A stretch of 64,000 nt of DNA from NCBI GenBank assembly GCA_009746045.1, contig RPFO01000050.1:1116381-1180380 (forward strand), read 5' to 3'. Below, piece by piece: positions 1 through 10,078 of this stretch. The notes beneath the pieces are model-generated. The model was given only the letters and a program-made list of their open reading frames with translations. It ran no database searches and had not been told where the DNA came from. Each line of letters opens with the position of its first letter. Position 1 is the stretch's first letter. The position numbers and the translations under genes were made by a program. The DNA comes from Mesostigma viride (Eukaryota > Streptophyta > Mesostigmatophyceae > Mesostigmatales > Mesostigmataceae).

Positions 1-1461
1 ACTTGGGGCACTCACGTTTAAGATGACCTACTTCCTTACAATGATAGCATGTGATATGAGAGACATCCAGAGCTGAAAGGTCAGTAACACAAATATCTAA
101 TTCTTCTACATAGGAGTTCTCCTCCTCAGGGGTAAGACTAATATTATTAATACGGGAACGGGTAGGAAGAGAAGGCGTGGTGAAGAAATCTGCTACTCGT
201 AAGAGATGCTGGCGCACATGCTTGAGGGGCAGGTCAGTAAAACGGTAGGCAGAGAACTGGCGCTTTACTTCACGTAATAAGGGTCTACTGAGGCCCTGAG
301 GAAGCGAGCACGTACTTCTGCGCCCGACAAATCCCTAATTCGTACCATCTGGGCATCAAACTCTTTCATATACTCCTTAAATGATTTAGTACCCTGCTGC
401 AAGGTACCAAAGGCTAATCTATCCTGCCAATCTGCATCAGGAGGGACTAAATGGTTCTCTAAACGCTTAAACAATTCTGCTACAGAGTTAGGGTAGGCAT
501 GAGAGGCCAAAGACTCACACTGGATGAGGTTAGCAAGCTCAGGAGTAATGCAGGTAGTAAGATAGTGAGGGACTAGTACAGCATCAGAGAGACGCCATCT
601 ATTATGATTCTGCCACGACTCTGTGTTCTGGGTAAGCAACATAATAAAAGTGAAAAACTGTTGAGGGGTAGACTTGACATCCAGCTTGGGAAGGTTAGCA
701 AAGAGGGGAAGAGCAGGGGCTTAGGGGGATTAGAAGAGTCAGTTTTTCCCATAGGGCCACTATCTTCCACTGCTACATAAGCGGGATAGAAGGAAGGAAG
801 GAAAAGTTTTGGGTAGGGGTCTAGAAGGGGCCACCGTTTCAGGCTGGTGCCCATAGGAGAAGGGAACAGTATATTGCTCACGAAGAGAGGAGTAGGCAAA
901 ATGATCATAATTTCTGTCATCTAGAGGCATGGTGCTGAAATCACTATTAACTTCTAAATCAGCCACACGGGTAGGGACCTGGGCAGCCTCATAGGCCGTA
1001 TCAGGGTAGGACCAGGAAGCAGGTGGGTAAAAGGGAACTGCACTAGGGCGCCCAGAAGGGCCGACAGGGGCAGAGGTACGACCCGTGTTAAAAGCAGGCA
1101 TGGAAGGCACAGGGTGGGAAGGAGGCCTAGAAGCATTGTTAGTTAGTGAGGACCTGCTGGAGGGTTGAGCCAAGGTTGCAGGAGGAGCAGGGGCCTGGTT
1201 CAAGGTAAAGGAAGGGTCATCACTAAATCTGACTTGCATACGTTGTTCATAGGTAGGTGGGGTAATGGAGGGACGACGGCGACCACCAGTAACAGGAGAA
1301 GGAGGTGAGGTACGCAGATTACCTTGAGGAGTGAGATGGTGCACCGTTTCCAAGGAGTCCCGTCGGTTACCACGAGTATTGTTATTGTTATTAGTATTAT
1401 TATTATTAGTAGTAGTAGTATTGGTAGGTATAGGCGACATATCTCCACCCACTGGATCCAT
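1..1461 (-). pseudogene. Ty3-like retrotransposon gag remnant, cut by the left window edge
   Basis: Read leftwards, the protein begins at the ATG at 1461 with a Pro/Ser/Thr/Asn-rich N-terminus containing a poly-Asn run (MSPIPTNTTTTNNNN). It continues into a gag core at 640-265 (DWQDRLAFGTLQQGTKSF, KEYMKEFDAQMVRI), typical of Ty3-type gag. It ends in a zinc knuckle, CYHCKEVGHLKREC (CX2CX4HX4C), at positions 50-1. The core is spread over three frames, with shifts near 780, 650-700 and 270, so this copy cannot make one gag. Pol would lie left of the window. Ty3 rather than Ty1 affinity is inferred from the gag core only. Confidence 0.7.
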
Positions 1462-1552
1462 CTTTAATTAAGTAAAGGAATAAGAATCTAAATGAAAGCA
1501 ACAAGGGAAAAAGGAAAAACCTTGAATGTCTGAAGCAAGGACACAATTAAAA

Positions 1553-1945
1553 TCAATCCTTTTTAACAACAGTAATGGATAGGGAGCCAAACTCCAAGGT
1601 GAGAGGAGTATCTGAGGTAGATGAAGATGCAGCCCGTTTAGGGGGAGAAGAAGGAGGAGTAGCAAAAACTAGAGCTTCTACGGGAGGACGACCATGAGGA
1701 ATAGGGCGTACGTGCAGGCCTAAATCTGATTGGCTATGGTCTATAAGGAACTGCTGAGCTTCTTCGAAGGTCATACATTTCTTATACCTAATTACGTTGT
1801 ATACACGGTTCTGGACTATCTTCCTAGCGTCGGACCAAGAAAGGAAAATGGAGGACCATTGAGGCGTAATCACTACGTAATATTTAGCTAGACTATTATC
1901 GCTAGAAGAATGGGAAGGAGCAGTAAAAGATCGCCGCTGGCTCAT
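1553..1945 (-). CDS. Small ORF with viroplasmin / RNase H1 N-terminal-like domain, upstream of gag
   Basis: 130-residue ORF, ATG at 1945, ending about 90 bp before the gag ATG on the same strand. Residues 22-70 (YYVVITPQWSSIFLSWSDA, then KIVQNRVYNVIRYKKC, then MTFEEAQQFLIDH) fit the RNase H1 hybrid-binding fold, also called the caulimovirus viroplasmin domain: a YYVV strand, a Trp-containing turn, a basic V/K stretch and a TFEEAQQFL helix. In known proteins this small fold binds RNA/DNA hybrids. The rest is Ser/Pro-rich with no recognised motif. Because it sits just before gag in a retroelement, it is probably an accessory element protein rather than a host gene. Domain call is by eye. Confidence 0.6.
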   Translation of the reverse strand: MSQRRSFTAPSHSSSDNSLAKYYVVITPQWSSIFLSWSDARKIVQNRVYNVIRYKKCMTFEEAQQFLIDHSQSDLGLHVRPIPHGRPPVEALVFATPPSSPPKRAASSSTSDTPLTLEFGSLSITVVKKD

Positions 1946-2313
1946 GGTAACGCACCTTGTTGGTCTTGTGTAGTCACGATAGGAGTAGAAGGAGTAGGAG
2001 TCGACTTAGCTGGGTTATCTGGATCACCGCAATTACGAGGGCGGCAATGGTCCAGCGCTCGTAGTCCTAAAATCAGCGACCCAGTGAATTTCTGCGGGTG
2101 CGGCCGTCTAATGAACAGCAGCACGAAGGAAGAGGTGGAACCTACCAAGACGCTAATCGTCTCACTAGCGCCGAACCGAAACCATCACCTATCTACGACA
2201 GTAAGCAACATTCCTCAGGAAAACAAAACGAGGGAAAGGAGCTATCTATAAAAGGATTTTCCGCTTCGAGCAGGTCTATCTTCTAGGCAGGGCGTGTCCC
2301 GAATCGGGCAGCA
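1946..2313. other. No gene seen; probable 5' leader of the minus-strand retroelement
   Basis: Only short overlapping frames with no recognisable motif. By position it would be the untranslated leader between an LTR and the viroplasmin-like ORF. No tRNA primer site was recognised. Confidence 0.3.
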
Positions 2314-2890
2314 CTACCCCCCCAGCTTGCAGGCGACCCGCCCATTACCTGTCAAGTAGGTGTCGTCTTCATTTTCCCGGACGCGGAAGGGTTGATTCAA
2401 TGACGTATGTTGCAGGGGATCGTCGTCTCGCTCTCTACCTAAAGTTCCTCCGAGTCCATTGTTACGTCTCAAACCTCTACCGCCACCTCTACCTCTACCT
2501 GGCCTAATGCTACCTAAACTAGTAAGGCCGCCTCTAGTTAAACCCCTAGCGAAAGACGAACGAGACGATCCTGATCTCAGTGCATTTACGTAAGTACTAC
2601 TGTAATACGCCATAAGCCATTTACACAAACCCGTTTACTCCAGGAATAGAGGAAGGAAACACAACTACACTGCCATGACCCAAGCTAATATGTGTTAACT
2701 CATTTAACACACGCCGAGTGCCCACACAAGGAGTGGAACGTGCATAAATGGTCACCAACGGTCCAACAAGCTCGGGCCGACCTGGCCCTCGCCTACAGAA
2801 CCACAGGCAGATGCACGCCGGTCCACTACATTCTACCAAAGGATAAGGACCACTAATAAAGTACGCGGCGCGGCGCCCAAAAGCACCCAA
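2314..2890 (-). CDS. Two overlapping unidentified frames, the second Arg/Gly-rich
   Basis: One frame runs 2890-2621 (89 residues, ATG start). The second runs 2628-2314, overlaps it by 8 bp in another frame, and carries an RGG-like stretch (PGRGRGGGRGLRRNN). They could be one frameshifted protein of the minus-strand retroelement or part of its LTR or leader. Neither matches a family I recognise, and the first has little hydrophobic patterning. Real coding status is doubtful. Confidence 0.22.
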
Positions 2891-3211
2891 TGTACCACGG
2901 TACTGTTACGAGGACAATAGTGTCCCAGTTGGAACTACACGTAAACCTAGGAACAACCGAGGCAAAGGACCTAATTTACGTCCGTAACTACAACGAATTG
3001 TTACGCGACGTAACAAGGGGTTGGGACATAGTATCCCCATGGCCGATTTTGTACTATTGTTCTCTATAGCTGACTGCCCAGCCTGGGCAATAGTCGCTTT
3101 TGTGTGTGTGTTGCTTGTTTTGCTTGCAAGTGCTTTTTTTTTCTTGTTTGTTTGTTTGTGCTAATTGTCTTGTTGCGTGCGCCCCAAGCCTGGACGATAT
3201 AGCTATCGTCC

Positions 3212-3895
3212 CCTGGGGAAGGGAGGAGTGTTACGGCCCAGACCTTTGTATGGGCGTAACAATGCCTTCAATAAATAAGTCGAAAGTCATTTGTTATTCG
3301 TTTGGGACTTTCGATAGCTCGCTTTCATAGTCCGCCGGACTATAGGACTCAATTCGGGACTTATTTGGGAATTTGTCCTAAGTTCGGGACTTTGTGTGTT
3401 TATTTGGTACTTTGTGTGTTTCGGACCAGTTATTTTGGGCCTAGCCAGAAGTACGAGATCTTCTAGGGGCCGGGCCGGCCCTAGACGTCATACAGAACCT
3501 ATTGGGGCTTGACGGCAGTATCTGGAAGATCGGCGCGCATGTCGGCGCGCCTGCACACCAACTTGCCAGCTTGGTAGCGCAGCTAGGTGAAATTGGTCTG
3601 AGGACGATGGACTCTCTCTCTTTGGTTTGATGATTAATGAAACGAGTGTTGACGACTCTCTCAGACCAAGGGGCACTAATCCGGATGTCATTTGCCTCAT
3701 GACATGCCGTGTTATATAGCTAGATTAATTAATCATGCTATAAGGCCTAGCTGAGGATAAACCGCTGCTCAGTTAGTCAAATTACTGCGATCTTTGCTTG
3801 CTATCGCGGTACGCGGATGCGCGGCTATGCCGGCTTATTAAACTGCACCTTATACTAGATTAGATCTTTCGCACCATCCGGACCGGGATGTAACA
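3212..3895 (+). mobile_element. Candidate polypurine tract and solo 3' LTR of a Ty3-like element
   Basis: A purine run (GGGGAAGGGAGGAG) at 3215-3228 sits directly before TGTTACGGCCC. A block of about 667 bp follows and ends GGGATGTAACA at 3895, so the ends are TGTTAC...GTAACA with TG/CA termini, as in Ty3-type LTRs. Inside are a polyadenylation-like AATAAA near 3270 and several short repeats of CGGGACTT...TTTATTTGG. The internal region and the other LTR are not present, and no target duplication could be checked. The region 2891-3211 holds a short palindrome (TTGTTACGCGACGTAACAA at 2995) and nothing else recognisable. Confidence 0.4.
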
Positions 3896-3949
3896 GTGAG
3901 TGGTTGCATGTCATTGCCATGACGATGGTTGATAGCATTGACACTGGGT

Positions 3950-4480
3950 TGTCCGGCGAGTGGTTATCGCCGGTAATATTGTGCGGAACCTGAGAAGCCC
4001 AAGTGGCAAAAAGGTTTCCGCACAATATTAACCTAACTAAGACCTGGATCCTTGCGGGGCGCAGGTTCGAATCCACTCGGAAGCGGATTATTTGGGGAAT
4101 AATTCGTTCCGATTTGGCACCCGGCTCTAATCATATGCGCACCAAGGAGATGCTCATATTCGATCATATTCATATCGATATTTGCACCAACGAGATGCTT
4201 ATATTCGATCATATTCATGCATACGGGTGTTCCGAGCCTAGTGATTCGACCTCGCCCCAAGAGGCTAGGTTTTAGTTAGGTTAATATTGTGCGGAAACCT
4301 TTTTGCCACTTGGGCTTCTCAGGTTCCGCACAATATTACCGGCGATAACCACTCGCCGGACACTCAAGTTCACGACGTCGTGAACTTGAGTGTCCGGCGA
4401 GTGGTTATCGCCGGTAATATTGTGCGGAACCTGAGAAGCCCAAGTGGCAAAAAGGTTTCCGCACAATATTAACCTAACTA
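3950..4480. repeat. Nested palindrome cluster: three copies of a 91-bp fold-back unit, two forming a perfect 208-bp palindrome
   Basis: Unit A is 3950-4040, B is its inverted copy (about 4273-4363) and C the direct copy (4390-4480). B and C plus a 26-bp centre make a perfect palindrome 4273-4480 centred between 4376 and 4377 (CACGAC|GTCGTG), 104-bp arms. Each unit folds on itself twice: CCGGCGA...TCGCCGG around a 7-base loop, and TAATATTGTGCGGAACC against GGTTTCCGCACAATATTA. A and B act as inverted ends of a 4041-4272 core, so this may be a fold-back or MITE-type element with one extra end. Confidence 0.9.
4041..4272 (+). other. Core between inverted units with a tRNA-like box B and a tandem pair
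   Basis: GGTTCGAATCC at 4064-4074 is a perfect pol III box B. Unit A, just upstream, contains GGCGAGTGGTTATCGCC, which resembles a Leu/Ser tRNA D-arm (box A). The T-stem does not pair and no anticodon arm fits, so this is not a working tRNA. It may be a tRNA fragment or tRNA-derived element. Further on, GAGATGCTyATATTCGATCA occurs twice (about 4148 and 4192). Confidence 0.35.
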
Positions 4481-5340
4481 GTACTCTATTGCTATGGATA
4501 TTGGATGCCTTCCGAGTGATAGTCTATAGGATATAATGGCACGCAAACGCGACAGCTTCTGTTAAATTTACTACACCTAAATATGCCCCAGGTCAGCCGT
4601 GTTGGTCCATACGTCCATACGGGGTATTTACAGATGCCCAAAAAATTACTGCAAATACGCCAAGTATTGCATGTTGAAGGGGCAAAAAATACGGTGAAAA
4701 ATACGGCTGCCATCAATACGGGGTATTTATGGAAGGGGGGGATGTCAATACGAGGGATCAACTGGGGGAGTGTCCCCATCATTGCATTTCGTTTGTAATT
4801 CATACAGTAATGCATGACAAGCATGAAGTTTGATCACATGGTAAAGTTACAAAGGAATTGTAACTATCTCGTTCGTTCTCACATCACACATGTATACATG
4901 CCTGACATTATTCCGCATGCACATGTAACATATGTGGACTGTGATAGTTGTACATAGTTGAATTGAACACATTGTTGTCTTATACTAGTCTTAGTAGTCT
5001 ACAATGTACTTTGAAAGTGTAAGTTATGTGCCAAATTATCAAGGAGACAACTCCATATATGTGCCACATTATTAGTATCTAATGACCCAATCCAATGCAA
5101 ACATTGCACTTTAGAAATTTTACATGCCTTTACAAATTGAAATTGTTATATGAGGTCCCTGAATTACACAAAGAGAAGAACTGTCAAATATAGAAAATTG
5201 CAACTGCACCCAATAAAACAGCCCTTCTTAGTTTTCTTCCTCATTCACGAGCACGATCTAGTCCCAGCCTGCACATTGGGCTAGTTAAAGATTCATAAAT
5301 GCACCCAATAAAACAGCCACCCTTATGTAGTCATCCTCCT
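4481..5340. other. AT-rich stretch, nothing recognised
   Basis: Only short frames. The motif ATACGGGGTATTTA occurs twice near 4617 and 4718, and CACCCAATAAAACAGCC twice near 5208 and 5302. No gene, splice pattern or element end was recognised. Confidence 0.4.
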
Positions 5341-5450
5341 CAGTTGCAAGCACAAACCGCCTCTTTTTCTTGAGTGCCATCTTGCCTTGTGCCACCTTGT
5401 TGCCCTTGGCCGCCCTGCTGCCCTTGACCACCTTGCTGCCCTTCACCATC

Positions 5451-6291
5451 TTACTGCCCTTGGCCGCCTTGCTGCCCTTGGCGGCCGTCTTGTTGCATGC
5501 CCTTGGCCGCCTTCTTGGCGAGTGCCACCCCCTTGCATGCCCTTGCCCTTCTTAATCCCTTGCTCCTCCTCCTCCTCCTCCTCCTCCTCCTCCTCCTCCT
5601 CCTCCTCCTCCTCCTCCTCCTCCTCCTCCTCCTCCTCCTCCTCCTCCTCCTCCTCCTCCTCCTCCTCCTCCTCCTCCTCCTCCTCCTCCTCCTCCTCCTC
5701 CTCCTCCTCCTCCTCCTCCTCCTCCTCCTCCTAATTCTCCTCCTCCTCGATCCTCCTCCTCCTCCTCCTCCTCCTCCTCCTCCTCCAGTCCTCCTCCTCC
5801 TCGTCCCCCTCCCCCTCCCCCTCCTCCTCCTCCTCATCATCCTCATCCGCGCCCTCCTCGTCCTCCTCATCCCCCTCGTCACCCCCCTGCTCATCGCTCT
5901 CCTTCTCCTCCTCCTTCTCCTCCTCCTCCTCCTCCTGAGTCCTCCTCCTCCTCCTCCTCCTCCTCCTCCTCCTCCTCCTCCTCCTCCTCCTCCTCCTCCT
6001 CCTCCTTGTTCCCCCTCTCCCCCCCCTCCTCCCTTGCTGCCACCCGGCCCCTCCTCCTCGCCGGTCCCTCCCTCCAACTCTTCGGCGTCGTCCTCAGCAG
6101 CCATCTTATGCTGGATAAACTCCTCCACGTACTTGGGGTTCTCGCGGCGGTTCATGCACCGCGTGTTGTGGAAGACATAGACCAAGTTCTTCGCCTTGGC
6201 AGTCCCCAGCCTGTTGCGGCGCTTGTTATGGATCATCTTGAAGATGGCCCCTGAGTTGCCCTCGCAGCACGATGCTGAGGTGGGCCGTACG
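5451..6291 (-). pseudogene. hAT-family transposase C-terminal fragment with expanded repeat tail
   Basis: Minus-strand reading from 6291 gives TSASCCEGNSGAIFKM, then IHNKRRNRLGTAKAKNLVYV and FHNTR. This is the dimerisation-domain signature of hAT transposases (TSA.CER.WS ... IHSKKRNRL...LVYV..N.R). The rest of the transposase is missing upstream, where LINE sequence begins near 6345. Downstream, the frame runs through an acidic stretch and a Gly/Arg-rich part dictated by the (CTC)n tract, so that tail is probably not a functional domain. A dead fragment. Confidence 0.7.
5566..6005. repeat. CTC/GAG trinucleotide tract
   Basis: Nearly uninterrupted CTC repeats over about 440 bp, broken in 5731-5940 by AATTCT, CGATCC, CCCCCT and similar. 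Preceded (5380-5500) by imperfect 15-bp repeats of TTGGCCGCCTTGCTGCCC. Confidence 0.95.
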
Positions 6292-6344
6292 TGAGGAAGG
6301 AATCATCTTCATCGCAACCTAGCTCCTGGATCTCATCGCAGCCC

Positions 6345-6698
6345 GGCAGGAAGGACGAGGACCTTAAACAGGTCGGACCTGTTTCTCGATCTTGCCCAGG
6401 GGCTTGCGCCACAGGGCCCGGTACTGGCGTAAAGCGTGCCAGGCGAGGGAGATGCGATGGTCCACATCAACCTCGCAGCTCGGGGAAGCAGGCTGCGCGC
6501 CCAGCAGCTTGACGCGGTCCCGATACAGGACTCGAGAGCCGTCTATAGGAGATAGAGGGGTGGCGGTGAGTGGGTGCATGAGCCCAACCGCCAGCCGGCC
6601 TCTGTCTTCTTGCTGACCTCAAGCCCCACTGCACAGGCCTCGATAGCCAGGCAGTCAAGCGGCATGTCTGCACGTGCCCAGTGTCCTCGAAGAGGGTG
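6345..6698 (-). pseudogene. LINE copy A, reverse transcriptase 3' part (left of CACTA insertion)
   Basis: Minus strand encodes DMPLDCLAIEACAVGLEVSK, then SRVLYRDRVKLLGAQ and VDVDHRISLAWHALRQYRAL. The plus-strand LINE at 23.9 kb has the same series (WLDCLGLEARAVGLEISVK, FRDRFKLLGS, VDTRIGLAWARHHSLKTY). These are the thumb-side sequences that follow the YADD motif in non-LTR reverse transcriptases. The piece joins across the CACTA element to 11417 and beyond. It ends against the hAT fragment near 6345. Confidence 0.85.
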
Positions 6699-6704
6699 CA
6701 CTAG

Positions 6705-7060
6705 GAACTCAGATTCTGAGAATTTTCTCAAAACCCTCAATTTTCTCACCCTTTGTGAGAATTTTTTGAGAAAATTGAGAAAAATCTCAATTTTTTCCCG
6801 CAAACACTAGCAAAAAAATCTCACCAGGGTGAGATTTTGGTGAGAAAAAGGGGGTTTTGGTGAGATTGGGGTGAGAAAAAACCCTAAAGTGAGAAAAAAG
6901 GTGAGAATGGGTGAGAAAAAGTGAGAAAAAGTGAGAAAATTGAGAAAATTGAGAAAATTGAGAAGTTTCTCACCAAGAGTATAACACGAGAAAAATCACA
7001 AGTCAACGTGGTGAGAAATTTCTCACCAAGAGTGTAACACGAGAAAAATCATGAGCTTTA
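6705..7060. repeat. CACTA left subterminal repeats (GTGAGAAAA)
   Basis: Dense degenerate 8-10-bp repeats of GTGAGAAAA / GAGAAAATT. A 40-bp piece around TTTCTCACCAAGAGT is present twice (6965 and 7018). In CACTA elements such repeats bind the element's own DNA-binding protein. Confidence 0.85.
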
Positions 7061-7200
7061 TTTCATTAAGTCCTTGACGTGAAAAAAAACTCAACACCAC
7101 TTTGATATGCATTATAGGGTGCACAAAGGTGCAATATAGGGTTGTCATACAATATAAAACAGCACATCATTCCATAAACAATGCTGTCATGCCCATTAAA

Positions 7201-8143
7201 TCAAAAGTCATCTTCTTCAGAACTGCTGTCCGAGGGGTTGCTTGCATCAACATCATCTTCTGATGACATAGTGTCATCCCCACTAGTGTCGCAATAGTTC
7301 ACAGCTTTACGCTGCCTTCCACTGGCCCTCTTTGCCATAGGGACCTCCTCAATTACAACGGTGGGCTGGCTAGGTCCAGCATGATTCTGTGGGAGCACCA
7401 CGCTTGCGGCTGCGCCCTCGAGCAGGTGCCTTGCCAGCGCGGCGCACCACGTCGCCATCACCTACGTCTGCCGCTGCCACCTTCTTCTTCTTGGACCCCT
7501 TCTTCTTGCCTTTCTTCTTGCCACTAGGCGGTGGCATCGGCTCACCCTCCTCAATCACTTCAAACTGCGGCATGGTGGGGAAATCTGCTGCCACGCTGTG
7601 ATACACATGGTTACTGAGGGCAGATTGCGCCTGATGTGCCATGCTCCATGGCAGTTTGGCAGGGATTACCACCATTTCGGGAGCATAGCATTCATCGACG
7701 ACATACCCAACTGAGCTCACTGCACCTGGCAACACAAGGCACGACGACCTGGGGGCCTGTGCGCTGCTGATGACCACCAACCTCTCGTGGGGCAGGTGAG
7801 CGACATGAAGGCGATCAAAAAGCTCCACCTTCAACAACAGCTGCCATTCCCAGCCCCCTCGTGGGTACTCTAACCTGGCCTTCAGAATGTGTGTGATCAA
7901 ACCAAAGTCTACACCGCCCGGGCCATGCACCGCAACTCCCGCATTCTTGTGCCGCTTTCCCTGGGATTGGTCCGCAGCCTCTGTGCGGTAGTTGAACCCA
8001 TGTATCCTGACTTTGTGGAAAGAATCCGCGTAGCGCTTCACGCCCCCACACGCCGCTACAATGCCTTGCGGCACAAGCGGCGTCAGGTTTAATGATGCCC
8101 ATGCAATCACGTTGAACGTTGTGTCAGCACAGCGATCTCGCCT
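7201..8143 (-). pseudogene. CACTA TNP2-type transposase, C-terminal (DUF4216-like) region
   Basis: Minus-strand frame 8143-7370 contains FHKVRIHGFNYRTEAADQSQ, KNAGVAVHG, VDFGLITHILKARLEY and VGYVVDECYAP. This follows the order of the domain after CACTA TNP2 transposases (NGY.F.T, QNSGV, YYGvL..I.el.Y, Q.fYv.D). A Lys-rich segment (GKKKGKKKGSKKKK) follows. Near 7400 the frame must shift to reach an acidic tail (GDDTMSSEDDVDASNPSDSS) ending at 7201, so either a 1-nt shift or a small intron lies there. A 3' splice site (TGCAG) precedes 8143. Candidate further 5' exons are at about 8425-8490 (ALPKADYSDPANGDEAYW) and 9060-9222. No DDE core is visible, so the protein is incomplete. Confidence 0.7.
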
Positions 8144-8575
8144 GCATTCAAACAAACGCACACCGATAACCCAGCAAAGAGTATTATTATTGCAAGTATT
8201 GGTTATTAAAAAAAATAGAACAGATACAACACAGGACGCTTTTACTGGCGGCAAGATCATGGCACCCGGATGGGTAAAACCAAACAAACTAGATATTAAT
8301 TACTAGGGCTGGCTTTGTGACAGTAAAACATGATTGCATGGCTGATCCCAAGGCGCCTTTAAATAGGACTGAATTAAAATAACCAAAGCAGACGGCGTAA
8401 GTAGCATTTGCAAAAAACAAGGCTCACCAGTAGGCCTCGTCGCCATTCGCAGGGTCGCTGTAATCAGCCTTGGGAAGGGCATCTTCTACCAGCAAATCCC
8501 TTGCCGCGTTGTGTCAGCACAGCGATCCCCCCTGCATCCAAACAAAGGCACACCGATAACCAAGAAAAGAGTATG
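8113..8575 (-). repeat. Duplicated 3' splice junction in the CACTA gene
   Basis: A block of about 65 bp spanning the pyrimidine-rich intron end, TGCAG and the exon start (GATCGCTGTGCTGACACAAC on the minus strand) occurs at 8113-8175 and again at 8506-8570, same orientation, with about five differences. Confidence 0.85.
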
Positions 8576-9540
8576 CAAATGTGTAGCCTTGTTCATTGAA
8601 ATTATGGCTGGCTTACGCAAAGAGCGACTGTAAGATGACCTAATTACAGTGGGGCCGGAAACAGCTTGCTTGATCAGGGCGTGTTTTTCGAGCTTCACTG
8701 GCCGGGAGTGTCTAGTGGTGAGAACCATTGCTGCGATCGCTTTCCCACCATTTACGAGGAAATACCCGCAAATGAAAAACCACTGAAACGGTCTAGCTAG
8801 TCAGTCATTACATTAGCCACATGCCATCATGCATGTTTCCAAACGTCCAAGAACTGCACACGGTGCAAATGCCATTTGCAGTGCAAAAATCCAGAGGACA
8901 CGACCTCATTGCTTCATATTTGTATGCAGAAGAATAAAAAAGTAACATGCATTAATGGCCCGCATGCATAAAGGGCCTGAATTCTGATGCGGGCCCAACG
9001 GCAGCACCGCCAAAGCAGATAAGGGCCCGCAGTCTGATGCGGGCCCCACGGCACCACCGCCATAGCAGAGCTCGAAGGTCGTGGTGCGCGTGAAACGTAC
9101 GTATGCCCTTTGTCGGTAGGTGCCGTTGGGGTCAAATTGGGTGCCGCCAAAATCGGGCCGACGCGTCAATAGACTGAGGCCGTCGATGAGTGCCATCATG
9201 CGGCTTGGGTCACTTCTGTTGGAGAACTTCAGCTAAGTTAACTTAACGCAAACCACTGGTCGCCCGCGTCGGGAACCGGCCCAACGGCTCTCCCGCAACA
9301 GAAAATTACGCGGCATACTGCATAAGTCGTCGGATTGTTACATTTCGACGGTCAAGATTTCATGATGAGGTTTTGCGTTCAATTTGCCGCAGTTTGCCGC
9401 CCAGAGAAAGTAGTCGTTGGACTCGTTGCCCACTATGAAACACAATCAAGCAAGCCGTTTCCGGCCCCATCGTGTAGGTCATGTAGTCGCTCTTCACGTC
9501 AGCCAGCCGTAATTTCAATGCACAAGGCTACACACTATTT
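8573..9540. repeat. Inverted repeat pair about 115 bp long, 730 bp apart
   Basis: 8573-8690 and 9418-9540 are inverted copies sharing TGTAGCCTTG, CATTGAAATTA, GGCTGGCT, AGAGCGACT, ATGACCTA and GGGGCCGGAAAC. They enclose 8691-9417 and could be the ends of a smaller element within the CACTA transposon. Confidence 0.75.
9060..9222 (-). CDS. Candidate exon of the CACTA-internal gene
   Basis: Minus-strand frame reads MMALIDGLSLLTRRPDFGG, then TQFDPNGTYRQRAYVRFTRT and TTFELCYGG, with coding-like composition, in contrast to the flanks. No family recognised; exon edges not certain. A 55-bp tandem duplication (GGGCCCGCA.TCTGATGCGG) follows at 8975-9060. Confidence 0.3.
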
Positions 9541-10078
9541 CCATTAAATTATTATAACATGCCTCCGTGGGGAGGTCATGTAGCACTATTTCCATCTCCA
9601 TTCATATTCATAATCCTGCACGACTGACTCGAAAACGCGGACAAGATAACGGCAGGCTCGAGCTACCATGGTCCGGATTCTCCCGATTTCTGGCCTGCGC
9701 TGGTTGTCTCCTTGATATTCAGCAACTCTCTCCGGTAAGAGATTTTCCGCAGTTTGGCTGTTTCGAAACGTTAATTAAGTGAGATGCCTTCGGATCAGGA
9801 GACTCACACAGCCGCGAAATCATGCCAAAGGTCCTATGTTCGATCCCTTGCTGGTAGCTTCTGAGCTTTCTTATTTTCTGTGTTCCGCGGAATCTCAGAT
9901 TTGGGCCGCTAGCGTTTTCACGTTTGTTGCTTTCTGATCCGACGACAACGTTGTGCCTAGCTTGCTCGTGTGACATCTGGCGCATGGTGTGATTCATGTG
10001 TATGGTGCTGCCTTGCCTTGCCACATGGGGCTGCTTTGCCATAAGAGTGAGTGTTGGGTCATAAATCGTGTTCTACAC

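Noticed and set aside
4040-4085. tRNA gene call
   Set aside because: Box B is perfect but the T-stem does not pair and no acceptor or anticodon stem can be drawn.
4300-4420. CAATATTAC next to a GC-rich hairpin, similar to the TAATATTAC origin motif of geminivirus-type ssDNA replicons
   Set aside because: First base differs, the motif is at the stem base and not in the loop, and no Rep-like frame is nearby.
5497-6180. Poly-Leu, poly-Ser and poly-Arg frames
   Set aside because: Translations of the CTC tract; only the hAT motif at 6291-6130 is real.
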